A stretch of 64,000 nt of DNA from Tenebrio molitor (taxonomy: Eukaryota; Arthropoda; Insecta; Coleoptera; Tenebrionidae): contig NC_091048.1 of assembly GCF_963966145.1 (NCBI RefSeq), forward strand, positions 21,142,001 to 21,206,000, in the 5' to 3' direction. Below are positions 24,316 through 35,840 of the stretch, one piece after another. Within the stretch, counting starts at the first letter, position 1; the number at the start of each line of letters is the position of its first letter. The notes under the pieces were generated by a model. It did no database searches and was not told where the DNA came from. It was given only the letters and a program-made list of their open reading frames with translations. A program made the translations under genes and the position numbers.

Positions 24316-24805
24316 TATATCAAGGCCGCGAAGTCATTCTTTAAGGTATTGAGGGAAAAGTTGTGCCGAGGCTGCTTGCGGCCGACGCAGGACAATCTCG
24401 AGGACGTTAAAGGATTTCGCGGTCAAGGTGTTCACAACATTTTTTGTGTAACCGAAAACATGTAATTATGTATTATAAAATGAACAAGTAATAGTTATTT
24501 ACGAACCAAGTGCGGGAAGACGATGTTCCCGCATGAGTGCATTTTTTAAAAGCACGAGCGACGAAGGAGCGAGTGCCTTTAATTAATGCGCGAATGAGCG
24601 GAAGATGTCTTCACGCAAGTGGCACGAACATAAAACCAAGTAGGCAGTGACCTTTGGTTATTAGAAACAATTGCTTCACTTGACATTTCAATTTTTGCAA
24701 TAATTTGTGAGTCTTGTTCGTCGATATTTGTGCAATATCCACCTATGAGTGGATTTCGCGGCCTGTTTTAGGTACGCGAAGTGTTGATTTCGCGTACGGT
24801 TGTCA
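24316..24805 (+). repeat. CGCGGCC foldback repeat, split by another sequence
   Basis: 24316-24455 matches 56449-56588, including GTATATCAA.GCCGCGAA and CAGGACAATCTCGA. 24748-24805 matches 56598-56655. Between them, some 290 bp absent from the other copy has been inserted, including the hairpin at 24507-24624. The element is non-coding and rich in CGCGG words. Confidence 0.7.
24507..24624. repeat. Imperfect hairpin within the split repeat
   Basis: AAGTGCGGGAAGACGATGTT on the left pairs imperfectly with the inverse of GAAGATGTCTTCACGCAAGT on the right. The apex is GCACGAGCGACGAAGGAGCG. It is probably part of the insertion that split the surrounding repeat. Confidence 0.55.
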
Positions 24806-26069
24806 GTCAGTTTAATCTTTAAGTAAAGTATGTGGATATATTTGACGTTTCGGATTTTCCTGTTTGTCATTGTACAAAACGCGGTGTCGAATTCTTCGCA
24901 CTTGAACGCGGTGATTAAGAATGATCGACGAAAATGATTGTTATTGTACCTAGAGGAAAATACGACGACGAAACAACGGTGGGGACCACTCTTCGAAATG
25001 AAACGGCTCGTATGAATTTTATGACGGTGCGGTGGTGGCGTATCATTTTGAAGTGTTTCGAGTTTTGAGACACAGAGCAGCCTCCAGAATGAACACTAAT
25101 AGCTCGTTAATATTTCCCGGAGTGTTGTGGTGCTTGAGCTTAATTTAATTTTAGAACTTCCTCGAGTCCCTCGTCAATTGGAGCATAAAATACAGACCTG
25201 GGGAATTTGTGTAAAAACTCAAAATTTATCACATGACTGAATATTGTTATGGTCAATGAAATTTTACCCGTCATAAATTTTAAGTAGTAGGTAACGTAAC
25301 AGGAACGCCGGGTGACGAGCCCCGGATCAGGTCGATAAAATGGGGCCATAATTTTTAATTTTTTCCCCATTCGACGACTACGATTTGTTTTCGGCCGTAT
25401 ATACCGTGTGATTACAGAAAAACGTAATCCTAAAATGAATGGACGAGTCGGTAAATTAACTTGAAGCTGACTGCTTTATAAACCCTGCTACCTTCAGGTT
25501 TCATTTTGCAGCAGTATGGAATTCAGTGAACTGAAAAACTTCTAAAAATTTTGTCTCTGGAAAATTGACTTTTATTGTAGCTTTCGGAATTGAATATCAC
25601 AAGCCTGTACGTACTGTTGCATTAAAAAAACAGGACAGGAGTTAATGATTTAGCAATTTTACTTGACTTGAGTTGATTACTTTGTAAAGCTTTCAGCTTT
25701 CGTTCATTTTAAATAGTAGCACATTTTATAACTTCTGAAAATTTGTCTCTTACATATTATTTTTTAAATAATTTCTCGGCCTAATGAGAATGACACAGAA
25801 TTGTATACTAAAGACACAACTAAATCTAGTTCTCAATTGGATGTTATAAACTATTCAAATTTTTATAGTTTTATAATTCTTAAACATTTTCTCGAATACT
25901 TTAGTTAGACTTAAGGACGCAGGTTTGTATAGTTTGTCCAGCGAGAGATTGGTTGATATAAAAATCACTAAATTCTAGGTAGAGAAAATAGTATCTAACG
26001 CACGTAAAATTTGAAATATATCCTTCAAGCAGTAACATTTTTGCCCTGAAATTATGCTGTAATTAATAA
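24806..26069. other. No gene seen
   Basis: AT-rich sequence without recognisable repeats or exons. Confidence 0.45.
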
Positions 26070-26183
26070 CGTGCGATCAAATAAAAAAAAAATCGAGTTA
26101 CCTGGATTGTGCTATTCTGATGCTTTGATTGGTTCAAACCACCATTTTCGCCTACTCTGATTTTTTTTTAATTTGATCGCACG
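26070..26183. mobile_element. Short inverted-repeat element (114 bp)
   Basis: CGTGCGATCAAAT and an A-run at the left pair with the T-run and ATTTGATCGCACG at the right. Total length 114 bp and non-coding. No clear target duplication. Confidence 0.7.
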
Positions 26184-26985
26184 GTGTATTCTAGTACATT
26201 TTGTAGTGTTGGGTTAATTTAAAAAAATTAAAATCTCGCAATCTCTCTGGAGGAAGTTTATATACCAATTTTGTAATGCCCAAAAAGGTTTTTCGTTTGG
26301 TTGGTTTTGGTTTTTAATGTGATTAAAAGGACAGGAAAGGAGACAGTAGGTAAGTCATTATTTAATTAGATTTCAATTCCTTAGGATTCATTCATTTCGG
26401 GTAATGCCGTCCTTTATAACCAATAAATTTTGTTTCTTGGAAAATATTTTTACCGAGTTTGACAACGATATTACATTTCATGTAATTAAAATAAAAAAAC
26501 AGAAATAAAAGGGGTCAATTAATCAGGAATTTGACGTTAATTGGCTTTCAAGCCTCCAACTCTTTAAGTTTCGTTCGTTTTAAAGGAAAGGAAGATGGAA
26601 ACCTATGTAGAGAAAATTTTCTAGAGTTTTGTCTCTGGCTTTTGCTGCACTTTTTGAACTGAACAGCAGGAACAATTACCAAATAACATCGTAATTTAAC
26701 TGTTAAATAGCATGAGGTTTTGTTCATTTTTAGAATTTGCGTCTCTAATAGGTCTATTATTGTATTCAATTTGGAGTTGTTTATGGCTTTAATGCTTTAA
26801 TAGATCTCTAAGAAAATGTTATCAATATTTCAGTGTATTATATCATTTACACCAAAAAACTTCCAATATTAATGTTCAAACTCTACTTCTTAACATCTGT
26901 TGCATCCGTTACCTTGAATTACCAATTAATACAAAATTCCCTAGAAAAAAAATTAAAAATTAAAACAAAAAATAACATTAAAAAA
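26184..26985. other. No gene seen
   Basis: AT-rich sequence. Nothing recognised. Confidence 0.45.
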
Positions 26986-27080
26986 CTCGTTTTATAAGGG
27001 CATTGGCACACTCGTCCCATAGAAAACGGCTCGTTTTCTACACTTGGGACTCGTGCGCCAAATCAACCCTTATAAAACTC
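26986..27080. repeat. Hairpin repeat
   Basis: ACTCGTTTTATAAGGG on the left pairs with CCCTTATAAAACTC on the right. Inside, GGCACACTCGTCCCA pairs loosely with TGGGACTCGTGCGCC. The apex is AGAAAACGGCTCGTTTTCT. Confidence 0.7.
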
Positions 27081-27198
27081 TTTCTTTAATATACTATTTG
27101 AACACTAGCATTTTACAATTCCTCGTTGGGAACTACGTTTTTGAGTACCTTTTTAATAAGATGCACATGTTTTTAACTACAGGCAATAAATTATTAGG

Positions 27199-27353
27199 TA
27201 TAATTGGCCTAGTGATTGAGAAATTCCCGATAATTTTCGTGTCTGCTGTTAAATTCCCTCCTGCTACGCAGTCGGGAATTTTTACAACAGCAGACACTCG
27301 TGATCACCAACAAAATTATCTGGAATTTCTCAATCACGAGGGCAATTCTATAT
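27199..27353. repeat. Hairpin repeat
   Basis: The arms GTGATTGAGAAATTCCCGAT / ATCTGGAATTTCTCAATCAC and the inner arms GTGTCTGCTGTTAAATTCCC / GGGAATTTTTACAACAGCAG pair around an apex reading TCCTGCTACGCAGTC. It is non-coding and stands just outside the coding remnant at 27479. Confidence 0.75.
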
Positions 27354-28622
27354 GAGTATTCACCGAATGATCGCTGCAACTTAAATTTAGGCCAAATTAA
27401 AATTATAATCAAGATATCAATTTTTTTTTTTTTAAGTAAAGTAAAATTTAATAAACAAGTTAAATGTATACATATAAATCATAAACAATGCACTTCTTCA
27501 AGTGGAGTTACATAAGGTAGAGTCCCTAAAATACTTGCAGCATTTCCACATTGAATTGCCAATGAGATTCTTTGGTAGAAGAAAAATTTTGCTCTGGAAT
27601 CTCCGGATTCAATCATAAGTTTTGCACCAATGAAATCAATAAATGTTTTACATTCCAAACTCCATGGACCTAACGTTTCGAAAGCTAATGCTTTAAAAAT
27701 ATAATTTGCAGACTTTAAATTTTGATATTTCTCATGTTTTCGTTTACTTGCTTCTTCGGCAGCTGATTCTGCAATTATGGAAGTTTTTCTTATGTAAGAA
27801 TCAGCCAAAGTGTCAACACATGTTACATCCCATATTAGGCGTTGACCTTTACTCCATGGAATGAGTGTAGCACCATCAGGTCTTTTACCATCGTCTCTCA
27901 AGAGGCCACATGGTTCAAGAGAGGAGGAAATGTGGATACAACTTAAGAGGAGTAGATACGTACTTTTCTTATGGAGCTTTCAGTGTATAGTGCTAACACT
28001 GTAGCTTTAGCCCTAATTGACATATTTTCATGGAAATCATCTCATTAAAAAGAGCAAACCATTCCCTACAAATCGGCTTGAAAAAATTTTAAAAATTCTT
28101 TTTTTTATTATTAGAAAACGTAGCAAATATTTTCGTGAAATTGATGGTTCCTAGTTACAACAATGCAAAACCAGATTGTGGATATATTCTTAAGCCAAAA
28201 TGTAGAATTACTGCTTTAAAAATGATAGGTTCAAACCCGGTAAAAATATTTTAATTAATAAGCTCATTACAGCGTTAGCACAATTTGCAAAGTAAAATTC
28301 AGCTTGCCGTCGATGATTTACAGTCCCCAATAATAAGTCTACCGCAAGCGGGGGCCTTAGAAGCTACTTGATGGATTTATAATGTACCCAAACCCTCCTA
28401 TACCTGGTTCCTCTTTACAGTACAGATAAAGTATTCCCTTAGTCTGGATTTTCATTTCATGTCTTTCCATTTTGACTACGCCCTGTGTTCGTTACTTGCT
28501 TCTTTATTGTGTTCTCTTGTTTAGTTGTTTTGTTTTACTTGTATACCCGTTAACGTGGATAGTGTTTATTTGTAGTATGTACTTTTAGTGAGACTATTAC
28601 TAGTGTTTTATTAATTGGTGAC

Positions 28623-28684
28623 GTAAGTATGTGATAAAATATCTAAGTTTTCTACACCTAGTAATTCTTTTTCTTCTTTCATAG
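28623..28684 (+). other. Probable 62-bp intron in the YqaJ gene
   Basis: GTAAGTATGTG at the start and a strong pyrimidine tract ending in TTCATAG at the end define a minimal GT-AG intron. It lies 37 bp upstream of the ATG at 28722, so it would sit in the 5' untranslated region of the transposon gene. Confidence 0.6.
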
Positions 28685-28721
28685 GTTAGATACTAGGAAT
28701 TTATTTCTTGCTCTTAAAGAT

Positions 28722-29773
28722 ATGGCCAAAGCTAATAAAAGAGTTATAAAAAGACTTACAAGTAGAAAACGAAATAGAGGAGGTACTCAAAACCTGACAA
28801 ATTGGAAGAATAAACCAAAAGTGAGTATTTTTACCTGGTGAATGAGGCATGGTAGATTAAGAAGGAACAAAAATGGAATTATAAGGAAATTAGAGATTCG
28901 AAGAATGGCGCAAGTGAAAAAACAACGTGATGTAATAAAAATAAAACTGAGGCAAAAAGGTTATTCAAAAGGGTACCAGCACTCCAGGACACATAAACCT
29001 GATGAATCTTATGGCGAAAATTCTCAACAGGCTGACATGTGTAGAGAAATGTATGAAGAAGAGGAGAAAGAATTTTTAAAATCATTAAAAAAAACTGATG
29101 AACAAATTTATGAAATTCAACGAAGAACGGCAGATCAAAATGAAGATGGTGAATGGATGGAACAAAGAAGGAAATTAATACTGCCGGAACTATAAAATCT
29201 ATATTGTACAATGTCATTTCAACAAAAATTCCTTCTTTAAATCATGGAAAAATACATGAAATTGACTCCAAGAAGGAACTTGGAAAAAACCTAACCGAAG
29301 AATATAACGACAACATTGAAATAATTTCCTGTGGTCTTTTTATTGATAAGACCGTTTATTTCTTGGGAGCATCCCCAGATGGTTTGGTAGAAAAGATCGA
29401 TAGCCTTGTCGAAATAAAATGCCCTTATACTGCGTATAAACAAAATTTAACACCCGACGAAGCCATTATGAAGAAATTAATCCCATTTTGGAAAATTAAA
29501 AATGATGGTAATTACGAAATTAATACCAACCACGACTGGTATTATCAGATACAAGGCCAACTTCAATAACAAATTAAAAAAATGTATATTGGCAGTGTGG
29601 ACAGGAAAAAACAAACTAAAAACGCAAGTAATAGAAAAAAAAATGACGACTTTGGGGACAAAAAAATGAAAAATAAACTGGAACAATTTTATATGAAGTG
29701 TTATCTACCTGAATTAATTGATCCTAGAACATCAAGAAATATGCCAATAAGAGATATTAAAAGAAATATTTAA
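28722..29773 (+). pseudogene. YqaJ-type (lambda-exonuclease-like) nuclease, frameshifted
   Basis: From 28722 a basic segment (MAKANKRVIKRLTSRKRNRG) runs to a possible splice donor AAA|GTGAGT at 28821. From 28842 a Lys/Glu-rich segment leads to the WMEQRRKL motif that precedes the nuclease core in this family. From about 29170 another frame holds the core: GLFIDKTVYFLGASPDGLV with the catalytic Asp, then EIKCPYTA with the Glu-x-Lys pair, then WYYQIQGQL. Further frames give CILAVWTGK and YLPELIDPRTSRNMPIRD. YqaJ nucleases are PD-(D/E)xK exonucleases of phage-type recombination; in animals the domain is common in multicopy mobile genes. Three frame changes (near 29170, 29570 and 29640) and loss of the residues after RRKL mark it as broken, although the catalytic residues persist. 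Confidence 0.8.
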
Positions 29774-30196
29774 AAATAATTGAAAGTTCTGTTTTATTTT
29801 TTGTAATAGATTACTTTATTAGATTTACGATCAAAGCAAATAACTAAATTAAAAAAATGTGTTTCATTTTTAAATATCTAACAAGAAAATATCGATACTT
29901 TTATTTGAACCACTACCCAAAGCGTCAAAATAATACATGCCTGTGAAAGACCCTATTGTAAATCATGTAAATCATCATTACAATAAGCAGGGGTTGGTTT
30001 GCCGGGTTTATTGCTTACTCTGACAGGCGAGCCGGTATTGTGGAAATTTCAAGGTCAACATTGGTATCTACTCCTCTTAAGGCTCGCTGGATAATTTGAT
30101 TTAGATCCGAATGTCTTGAAAATCTACCTTTATTTTTAGGACAACTAAGTCCGTGACGGCCATCGTTTGAAACTCTAAAGCCGCAATGGCAATATT

Positions 30197-31283
30197 GTTA
30201 ATAATAATGTGTTTTCTTCAAATAAATCTCTGATTTAACTGACAACTGGCAAGAATTGTCAAAAAATTATCGATAATTTGTTGCCGTGAAAAATTATCGC
30301 GTAATTCCAATTTGATTGGTCCAATTCTAAAAAAAGAGCATTTTCATTGGCTAAATTTTTATAAGGTGAATACTCAATTTAACACAACGTTCGTTGCTTT
30401 ATAAAGACTCCAAATTTTTAGGTTCAGTGCTTTATATGACTGGCAAATCGTCGTTTTGTTCGTTTTGAAACAGTATACAGAAGTTTAGAACAAAGGAAAT
30501 ACATATTTCTTTCCGTTGAACTTTTCGAAAAGAAAAGAGGTCGATTTAATTTTATTAAAACAAACATTTTTCGATAATTTTCATTTTCCCACCTCGTCTG
30601 TGCAATGCCTTTGGACTGAGGGTCCCTGAGATATCTTTTTATGAAAAGAGTGTGGTGTCAGCGAAATTAATTTTTACATGGAAATCTTCACAGAAAATTA
30701 ATTCTCTAATAAGAAAATAATACTCATATGGTTGAATTGAGATTTTAATATCAAGCACATTGTTATTTTAGTTTGTGATGATGATCATGAAAAAATGACT
30801 TTCATGATATTGAATTTCATGCCACCCTGTTTTCACGTTTAAAAGTCCACATCATAGAAAGATCATACATGGTGGATGGGCATAAATCAGAATTTAATAG
30901 TCTCTCCAAATCCGCAAAAAAATTGGGGGTTGCCATTTACAAATATGGTGATGCCTAATGTTACTTCCAATTAAAAGAAAGAGAAGAAGGAGAATTTTAT
31001 GTGGTGTAAAATTTCTTGTCTACTACTCAGTGTGAGGTTTTATAATTTTTACAAAATTTCTCTCTTGCAAAACTACTTTCATCCACATTTTTTTTATCCA
31101 ATGGCGCAGTACACACCGGGTGACGTTTGATGCTAAATTCCGCCAAACTTTCAAAATTCCGTTTTGGAGCAGTGGCGAATTTTATGGTTCACATAAATTT
31201 TGTCTCTTGTGAATTATTGTAATGAGCATTTTTATTAAAGTTTTGCCTTAAGATTTTGTTCAATTTCAACAGCAGTATATAAC
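30197..31283. other. No gene seen
   Basis: AT-rich sequence with some short self-complementary stretches near 30250-30320. No exon or transposon protein recognised. Confidence 0.45.
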
Positions 31284-31458
31284 GGGTGTTTTTTTAAATT
31301 TGGCGTCGAAGTAGGCGTTGAATTGTCGATTGTGAACGCACTATACATACAGGTTACGGATCACGGATCAGCTGTTCAAATCTTACACTTTTACACGAGT
31401 GGCGCGATTTCAATCGACTCTCAACGCCTACTTCGACGCCAAATTTAAAAAAACACCC
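31284..31458. mobile_element. 175-bp MITE, GGGTGTTTTTTTAAATTTGG ends
   Basis: The perfect or near-perfect 38-bp arms run from GGGTGTTTTTTTAAATTTGG to GTAGGCGTTGA and are inverted at 31421-31458. Just inside the left arm is TCGATTGTGAACGCAC, which also occurs in the arms of the element at 60827-61029, so the two are related. Non-coding. Confidence 0.85.
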
Positions 31459-34400
31459 TTTATATCTAGACAATGTGATCAAAAAGAAAACAAATCAAAG
31501 CAGGCGTTGCAAATTATCGGTCATGTCGTAGCGGAATTCTGTGTAAATAAGCGTTCAATGCGTGGTCTCAAACGCTACTTTATTAAATCATACCTCATGA
31601 ATTTTAGACGTTGGAATTATAATTGTGCATTTTATTATTATTATCTGATAATGGAGAAACTTTATAAAATTAACAAGAGCAAAATTTTACATTCGTAAAA
31701 ATGGGTAATTTACCAGCTTTATTGCCAAACGCAACGCCACTGGTAAGCAGATTTTGCGGTGAAATGTCAAAGAAACGTCAATTTTAAAGCAACGGTGTTG
31801 TTAATCTTGAAAAAGTTTTCTTTTCGATTTCGGCAAAGTTTACGGACGTTTACTGTAATTGAAAGCAATAATTATCCCATAATAAGTGGTAGAATGGGTT
31901 TTACCATTGAAGATAAAGCATTAATGATTAATGATTTTTGAGAGATAGTACCGCAATCTCTTTTTAAAAATTTAAAAATTTTGGACTTAGAGAACACATT
32001 GGTGGTTGAAATTCAAAAAGGTATATTATTATACTCATGTCACATCGTGAGGAAATTCCTTAACATTGACACAGAACATAAAACACAAAAAAGTCAAAAT
32101 GTGGAGGCGAGACGCCGGTAATTATGTTGATAAGCACTGCACTATTACTTGATAGTATTATCCGTAATAGTGTGTGTACTCCGGCAAAATTGCCGTGCCG
32201 CCGGGTGGAGGTGGGATACGAGAGGGAACCAATATAACGACTGTGTATAGCAAGTATACATATGTGTATGATCAAGCTAAGAAAGAGTTAGAGCCACTCT
32301 TGCTTCGTTTTCTTGTTGATCATTTGTACAGTGCGATTAAAAAAACATCTTAAAAAATTGAGATTGACACTGTTTCGTCCCTAATTTTGTCCCTTGTAAA
32401 TTATGGTTTTATACTTTTTTCTTTCTTCATATCTAAACAGAAACAAACGCGAATCCGTATAAAACGTGCAAACCTATAATTGCTGTACACGCATGATTAA
32501 AAAATGTTTATAAAAGTGTTTTGAATACCACTTAACATTGATTGTTAGGTTTCGTTTATTTTGGAGAAGCACCAAATTGCGAGCCGCTTTTATCGGTTCT
32601 GCATCTCTGTGTATACGGTTTAATTAAGAAAACATAAGAGAATGAAGCGTTCGCAAATTAACTTCCCATCGATTGGTGCAACCTAGCTTTCAGGTTTCGT
32701 CAGGTCGGCGTTCGGTTTTATAAATTCAGTCTGAACCACCTTCAGCGTAGTTTTTCGATTGAAGGAAAAAAATTGGAGCGTGGTGGGATATTTAAGTTTT
32801 GTCGACTGAAAAAGCGCCATTAAAACTTTCAGCGACAAAACGTGCCCGAAGTCATTGCGACTGTAGAATGTCATAAAGTCCGCTCTACGCAAGACATTAA
32901 TTCTCAATTTAGCGGCGTCTGTTTGCGTAGTTTCGGTCTTACTTCCATCTAATTTAACTTCTAGATAACGTTGTCTCGGGGCGGCCCCTCCTCGATTCGG
33001 CCCTGGGCATTTTATTTCGTGTTTTGTCCCGGAATTACTTATCTGTATTCAATGCCGTCGTTCTGATACACATTGCAAAGGTTATCCCCCAGATTCCCGA
33101 ACGCAAAACACGGGAAGACTCACAATTTTATGCCTGAAATATTCGCTTTCTCCTCGAGGAATAACTTTATACGGGCAAATGTCGGCCACGTCTCTCACTT
33201 GCTTCATCCTTTTATACGGAAAAAGATATTCCGGGCATTTAGATCACGATTTTTGCTTACGTATCCGCGCCACATAAATAAATATCACCGGAAAATTATA
33301 CTCGAAATCTGAACGCGGCCTAAGCTCGACACGTCAGTCCCATCGTTAATTTTATGAAATATGCGCACCCTCTAAGCCCGGGAAAGCCCACAATGAGCGT
33401 AAGAACTCATTATAAAATCATTTTCCGCTAGAATAACTAAACGATTCAATTTAAAGACTGCTTTACCACTTAATTGCGCCAACTCGAACGTAAACATCGA
33501 GCCTCATAATTATAAACAATCGGGCCGAACGAAACATCGATCGTTACCCGTGTTCGGACATATTTATGCAAAAATATACAACGGACCGGGGGTGGGGAAA
33601 AATGCCCGTTTTATATTCAGCGTAAACAAGTTTTCCGTGGACTTTTTTCCAGAGAGAGGGGCGCTTTTGTAAAACGGATCGATTGTGGCTACTTCCAACT
33701 TGAATATCTATCACGGGGTTAAATAACTGTCAGCCGAATGGTCTACACGTCATTTCAACTACCAATACACACCCACGAGAGCTTACCGGACCGAATTCTA
33801 AAGAATCTCGCAGGAATTCAGACATAAAAGGAAGGAAACGTCGGACGAAATAAAGTCACTTATATTGCGAAATCCCTCCGACAGTGACCCGACCAGAACT
33901 TTTAATTAGGTCGTCTCTCCTTAAAAATTCACTATTTATTCACGGTACCTACTCTTCTACTTCTGCTCGACCCCAACTAGAACGTAATTACGTTTAATTG
34001 ACGCGAAACCACCTCCCTCCGATGTACAATTGATTTAATAACACATCCATATTGAAACAGGATCGCGACCACAATTACTGCCGTGATAAGTTGATGACTG
34101 TGCGCTGAATTCCATTACAATAATTGCGCTTTTCTCACATTTCGAATCGCAATTCTGATAAGATTATTCTTTGAAGCGAATTATTGAGTTTCGCTAAGCC
34201 AGAATTTGGCGAGATTAAAGAATTTAAAAAGTCATTACAGTTTTATTTTGACATTATCTGATAAAAATTAGTTTCGAAGAATTATTACGGATCCGCCGCC
34301 CAGTTTGCCTTTCGATTTTATTCCGAAAAACCGCAACTTTCAGATTTACGACAATAAACAGTTTCAACAATACCGCGAGTTAAATGTTTCGATGATCTTA

Positions 34401-34761
34401 ATTAAAAAAAACACGCACACCATAAAAAAGTTAATTATTATAGCATCAGGTCTTGAGTGAATAAAAACTGCTATTTTAGTCCAGTTCAAAAAATTTATTC
34501 TTATTTAATTAGCGTAAGTTTTACTACACTGGCAAACCTTAGTTACATGTTGAGCGGAAATGTTCCTGTTAACGTTGATATTTCATTAAAACGATTAATT
34601 ATGTTGATAACGATAGTATTAATCAATCTCTTTAGTGGAAAAAAAACGTAATATTTTCACCACTTAAATCTTATCTTTCTCCTTCAACTCTATACGAGTA
34701 TGTATATTAGGTACACTTTCATTTATTAAATAAATGTTAAAAAGTCAAACATCTTAAAACA
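31459..34761. other. No gene seen; long unique stretch
   Basis: From about 32700 to 34200 the sequence is less AT-rich and free of recognised transposons. A minus-strand frame stays open from 33048 to 32683 (about 121 codons) but has no early Met, no recognised motif and no clear splice sites. Intronic regulatory DNA is possible, without proof. Confidence 0.4.
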
Positions 34762-35011
34762 ATTTTTTTGTTCGACACTGTCAGAATTTGGGAATTTTCT
34801 CCTGTGTGAACGGATTTTGATAAATGTCACAACTTGTCAAAATGAAACGTCAAGTGATTTTAAAGATTTTAAGCGATTTAGAGCCTTTAAGGGGTTCGTC
34901 GAACAAAAAAAAACGTTCTATTCAACTTGTTCGTGTGTAAATTGGGCTTTTTTTGGCATGAGTGGGTACTCGCGTTTTAAACTGGCCCACTTTACACACG
35001 AACTCGTTAAA
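34762..35011 (+). repeat. Dispersed repeat, partner of 51177-51396 (inverted)
   Basis: From TTCGACACTGTCAGAATTTG through TGATAAATGTCACAACTTGT to GCCTTTAAGGGG, it matches the reverse complement of 51177-51396. The right part (34915-35005) is itself a hairpin: GTTCGTGTGTAAATTGGGC against GCCCACTTTACACACGAAC-like sequence. Non-coding. Confidence 0.75.
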
Positions 35012-35062
35012 TAAACTACTATTTTGCTATAATGGATTCAAAAAATTGGTATTCATGCACAG

Positions 35063-35200
35063 TTAAGGCGGTCTTACACCAAGGCAACAATTGGTAACAT
35101 ATGTTGCCTGCAACATTTTTTAGTTATGTTGCCGGTCATTACTAAAAAATGTTGCAGGCAACATGTTGCCAATTGTTGCCTTGGTGTAAGGCCGACTTTA
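35063..35200. mobile_element. 138-bp palindromic MITE
   Basis: GGTCTTACACCAAGGCAACA through ATGTTGCCTGCAACATTTTT pairs with its inverse almost completely, leaving a short centre near 35130. The ends read TTAAGGCGG and CCGACTTTA. Non-coding; it would form a nearly full-length hairpin. Confidence 0.85.
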
Positions 35201-35209
35201 GGTATCTAT

Positions 35210-35840
35210 GTGTGAGTGGGTCATTTTCTTACATACAATTTTTTTTACACTGTTGTAAGATTAACCATACATTACAGTGAAATCGCATTTCACACACATA
35301 AGCTTTTCTATTTTTCACTTCACACACTGTTTTCTATTAGTTACCTGGTAACTGCGCGTTAATACTTCAGATTTCCTTCAAAGATTCAAAGTTTAGCTTT
35401 GAAAGCAATTATAGAAAAAATATTGTTTATATTTCGTGCGTGAAGATGTTTGTGTGCATTCAAAGGCTTATACTGTAAAAGACCTTTTCATGCACAAAAA
35501 ACACTTTTCACGCACTTAATATAAAAATAACCATTTTATATTAAGTGCGTGAAGTGAGTGTTTTTTCTTCTTCACGCAGGAAATATAAAAAATATTTTTT
35601 CTATAATTATTGATTCAAAAAATTTAAATTAAAAATTCAAATTTTTGAAGGAACTCTGAAGTTTCAATGCAGTGACCATGTTGCTAGGTAACTAATAAAA
35701 AAACAGTGCGTGAAGTGAAAAACAGAAATAGTCGTGTGAGTGAAATCGCATTTCACATACTGTTTTGTATGGTTTCTATGGTTTCGATCTTCGTAACAAT
35801 GCAAAAAAAATACACGTAAAAAATGACCCACGTCATACAC
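35210..35840. repeat. Large 631-bp palindrome
   Basis: The left arm starts GTGTGAGTGGGTCATTTTCT. The right arm ends with the inverse, AAAATGACCCACGTCATACAC. In between, TTTTCACTTCACACACTGTT and ATTAGTTACCT on the left match inverted sequence on the right. The centre near 35525 is flanked by TTAATATAAAA and TTTTATATTAA. Divergence of the arms shows it is not a recent artefact. No protein is encoded. Confidence 0.8.

Larger units (their letters stand above)
27948..30076 (+). mobile_element. TTAA-targeting DNA transposon carrying a YqaJ-type gene
   Basis: Perfect 13-bp terminal inverted repeats (GAGGAGTAGATAC and its inverse) are bounded by TTAA at 27944-27947 and 30077-30080. The element lies inside an older open frame, and excising it with one TTAA restores that frame. 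This proves the boundaries and the 4-bp duplication. Its only recognisable protein is the decayed YqaJ-type nuclease at 28722-29773; no transposase is visible. TTAA duplication is known for piggyBac, Kolobok and Looper-type elements. The end sequence does not look like classical piggyBac, so the superfamily is open. 27961-28560 and 29774-30063 hold nothing else recognisable. Confidence 0.85.
27479..30196 (-). pseudogene. Mobile-element protein domain (DGKRPDG / CVDT family), split by an insertion
   Basis: Read on the minus strand, 30081-30196 encodes HCGFRVSNDGRHGLSC and continues to IIQRAL. 27479-27943 encodes ISSSLEPCGLLRDDGKRPDG, then WSKGQRLIWDVTCVDTLADS, FETLGPWS and the C-terminus. This order is that of a widespread invertebrate protein region, found in many copies and often beside reverse-transcriptase sequences of mobile elements. 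Its biochemical role is not known to me. The pattern RPDG..WDVT could be a nuclease-like fold, but that is inference. The frame is uninterrupted within each part. The 2129-bp TTAA element at 27948-30076 splits it between the codons for Leu and Ser. An upstream stop near 30196 marks where recognisable coding ends, so the copy was probably already truncated. Confidence 0.75.

Noticed and set aside
28228..28240. GGTTCAAACCC, like the T-loop of a tRNA or a SINE B box
   Set aside because: No acceptor pairing, no A box at the right distance and no cloverleaf; it lies inside the TTAA element.
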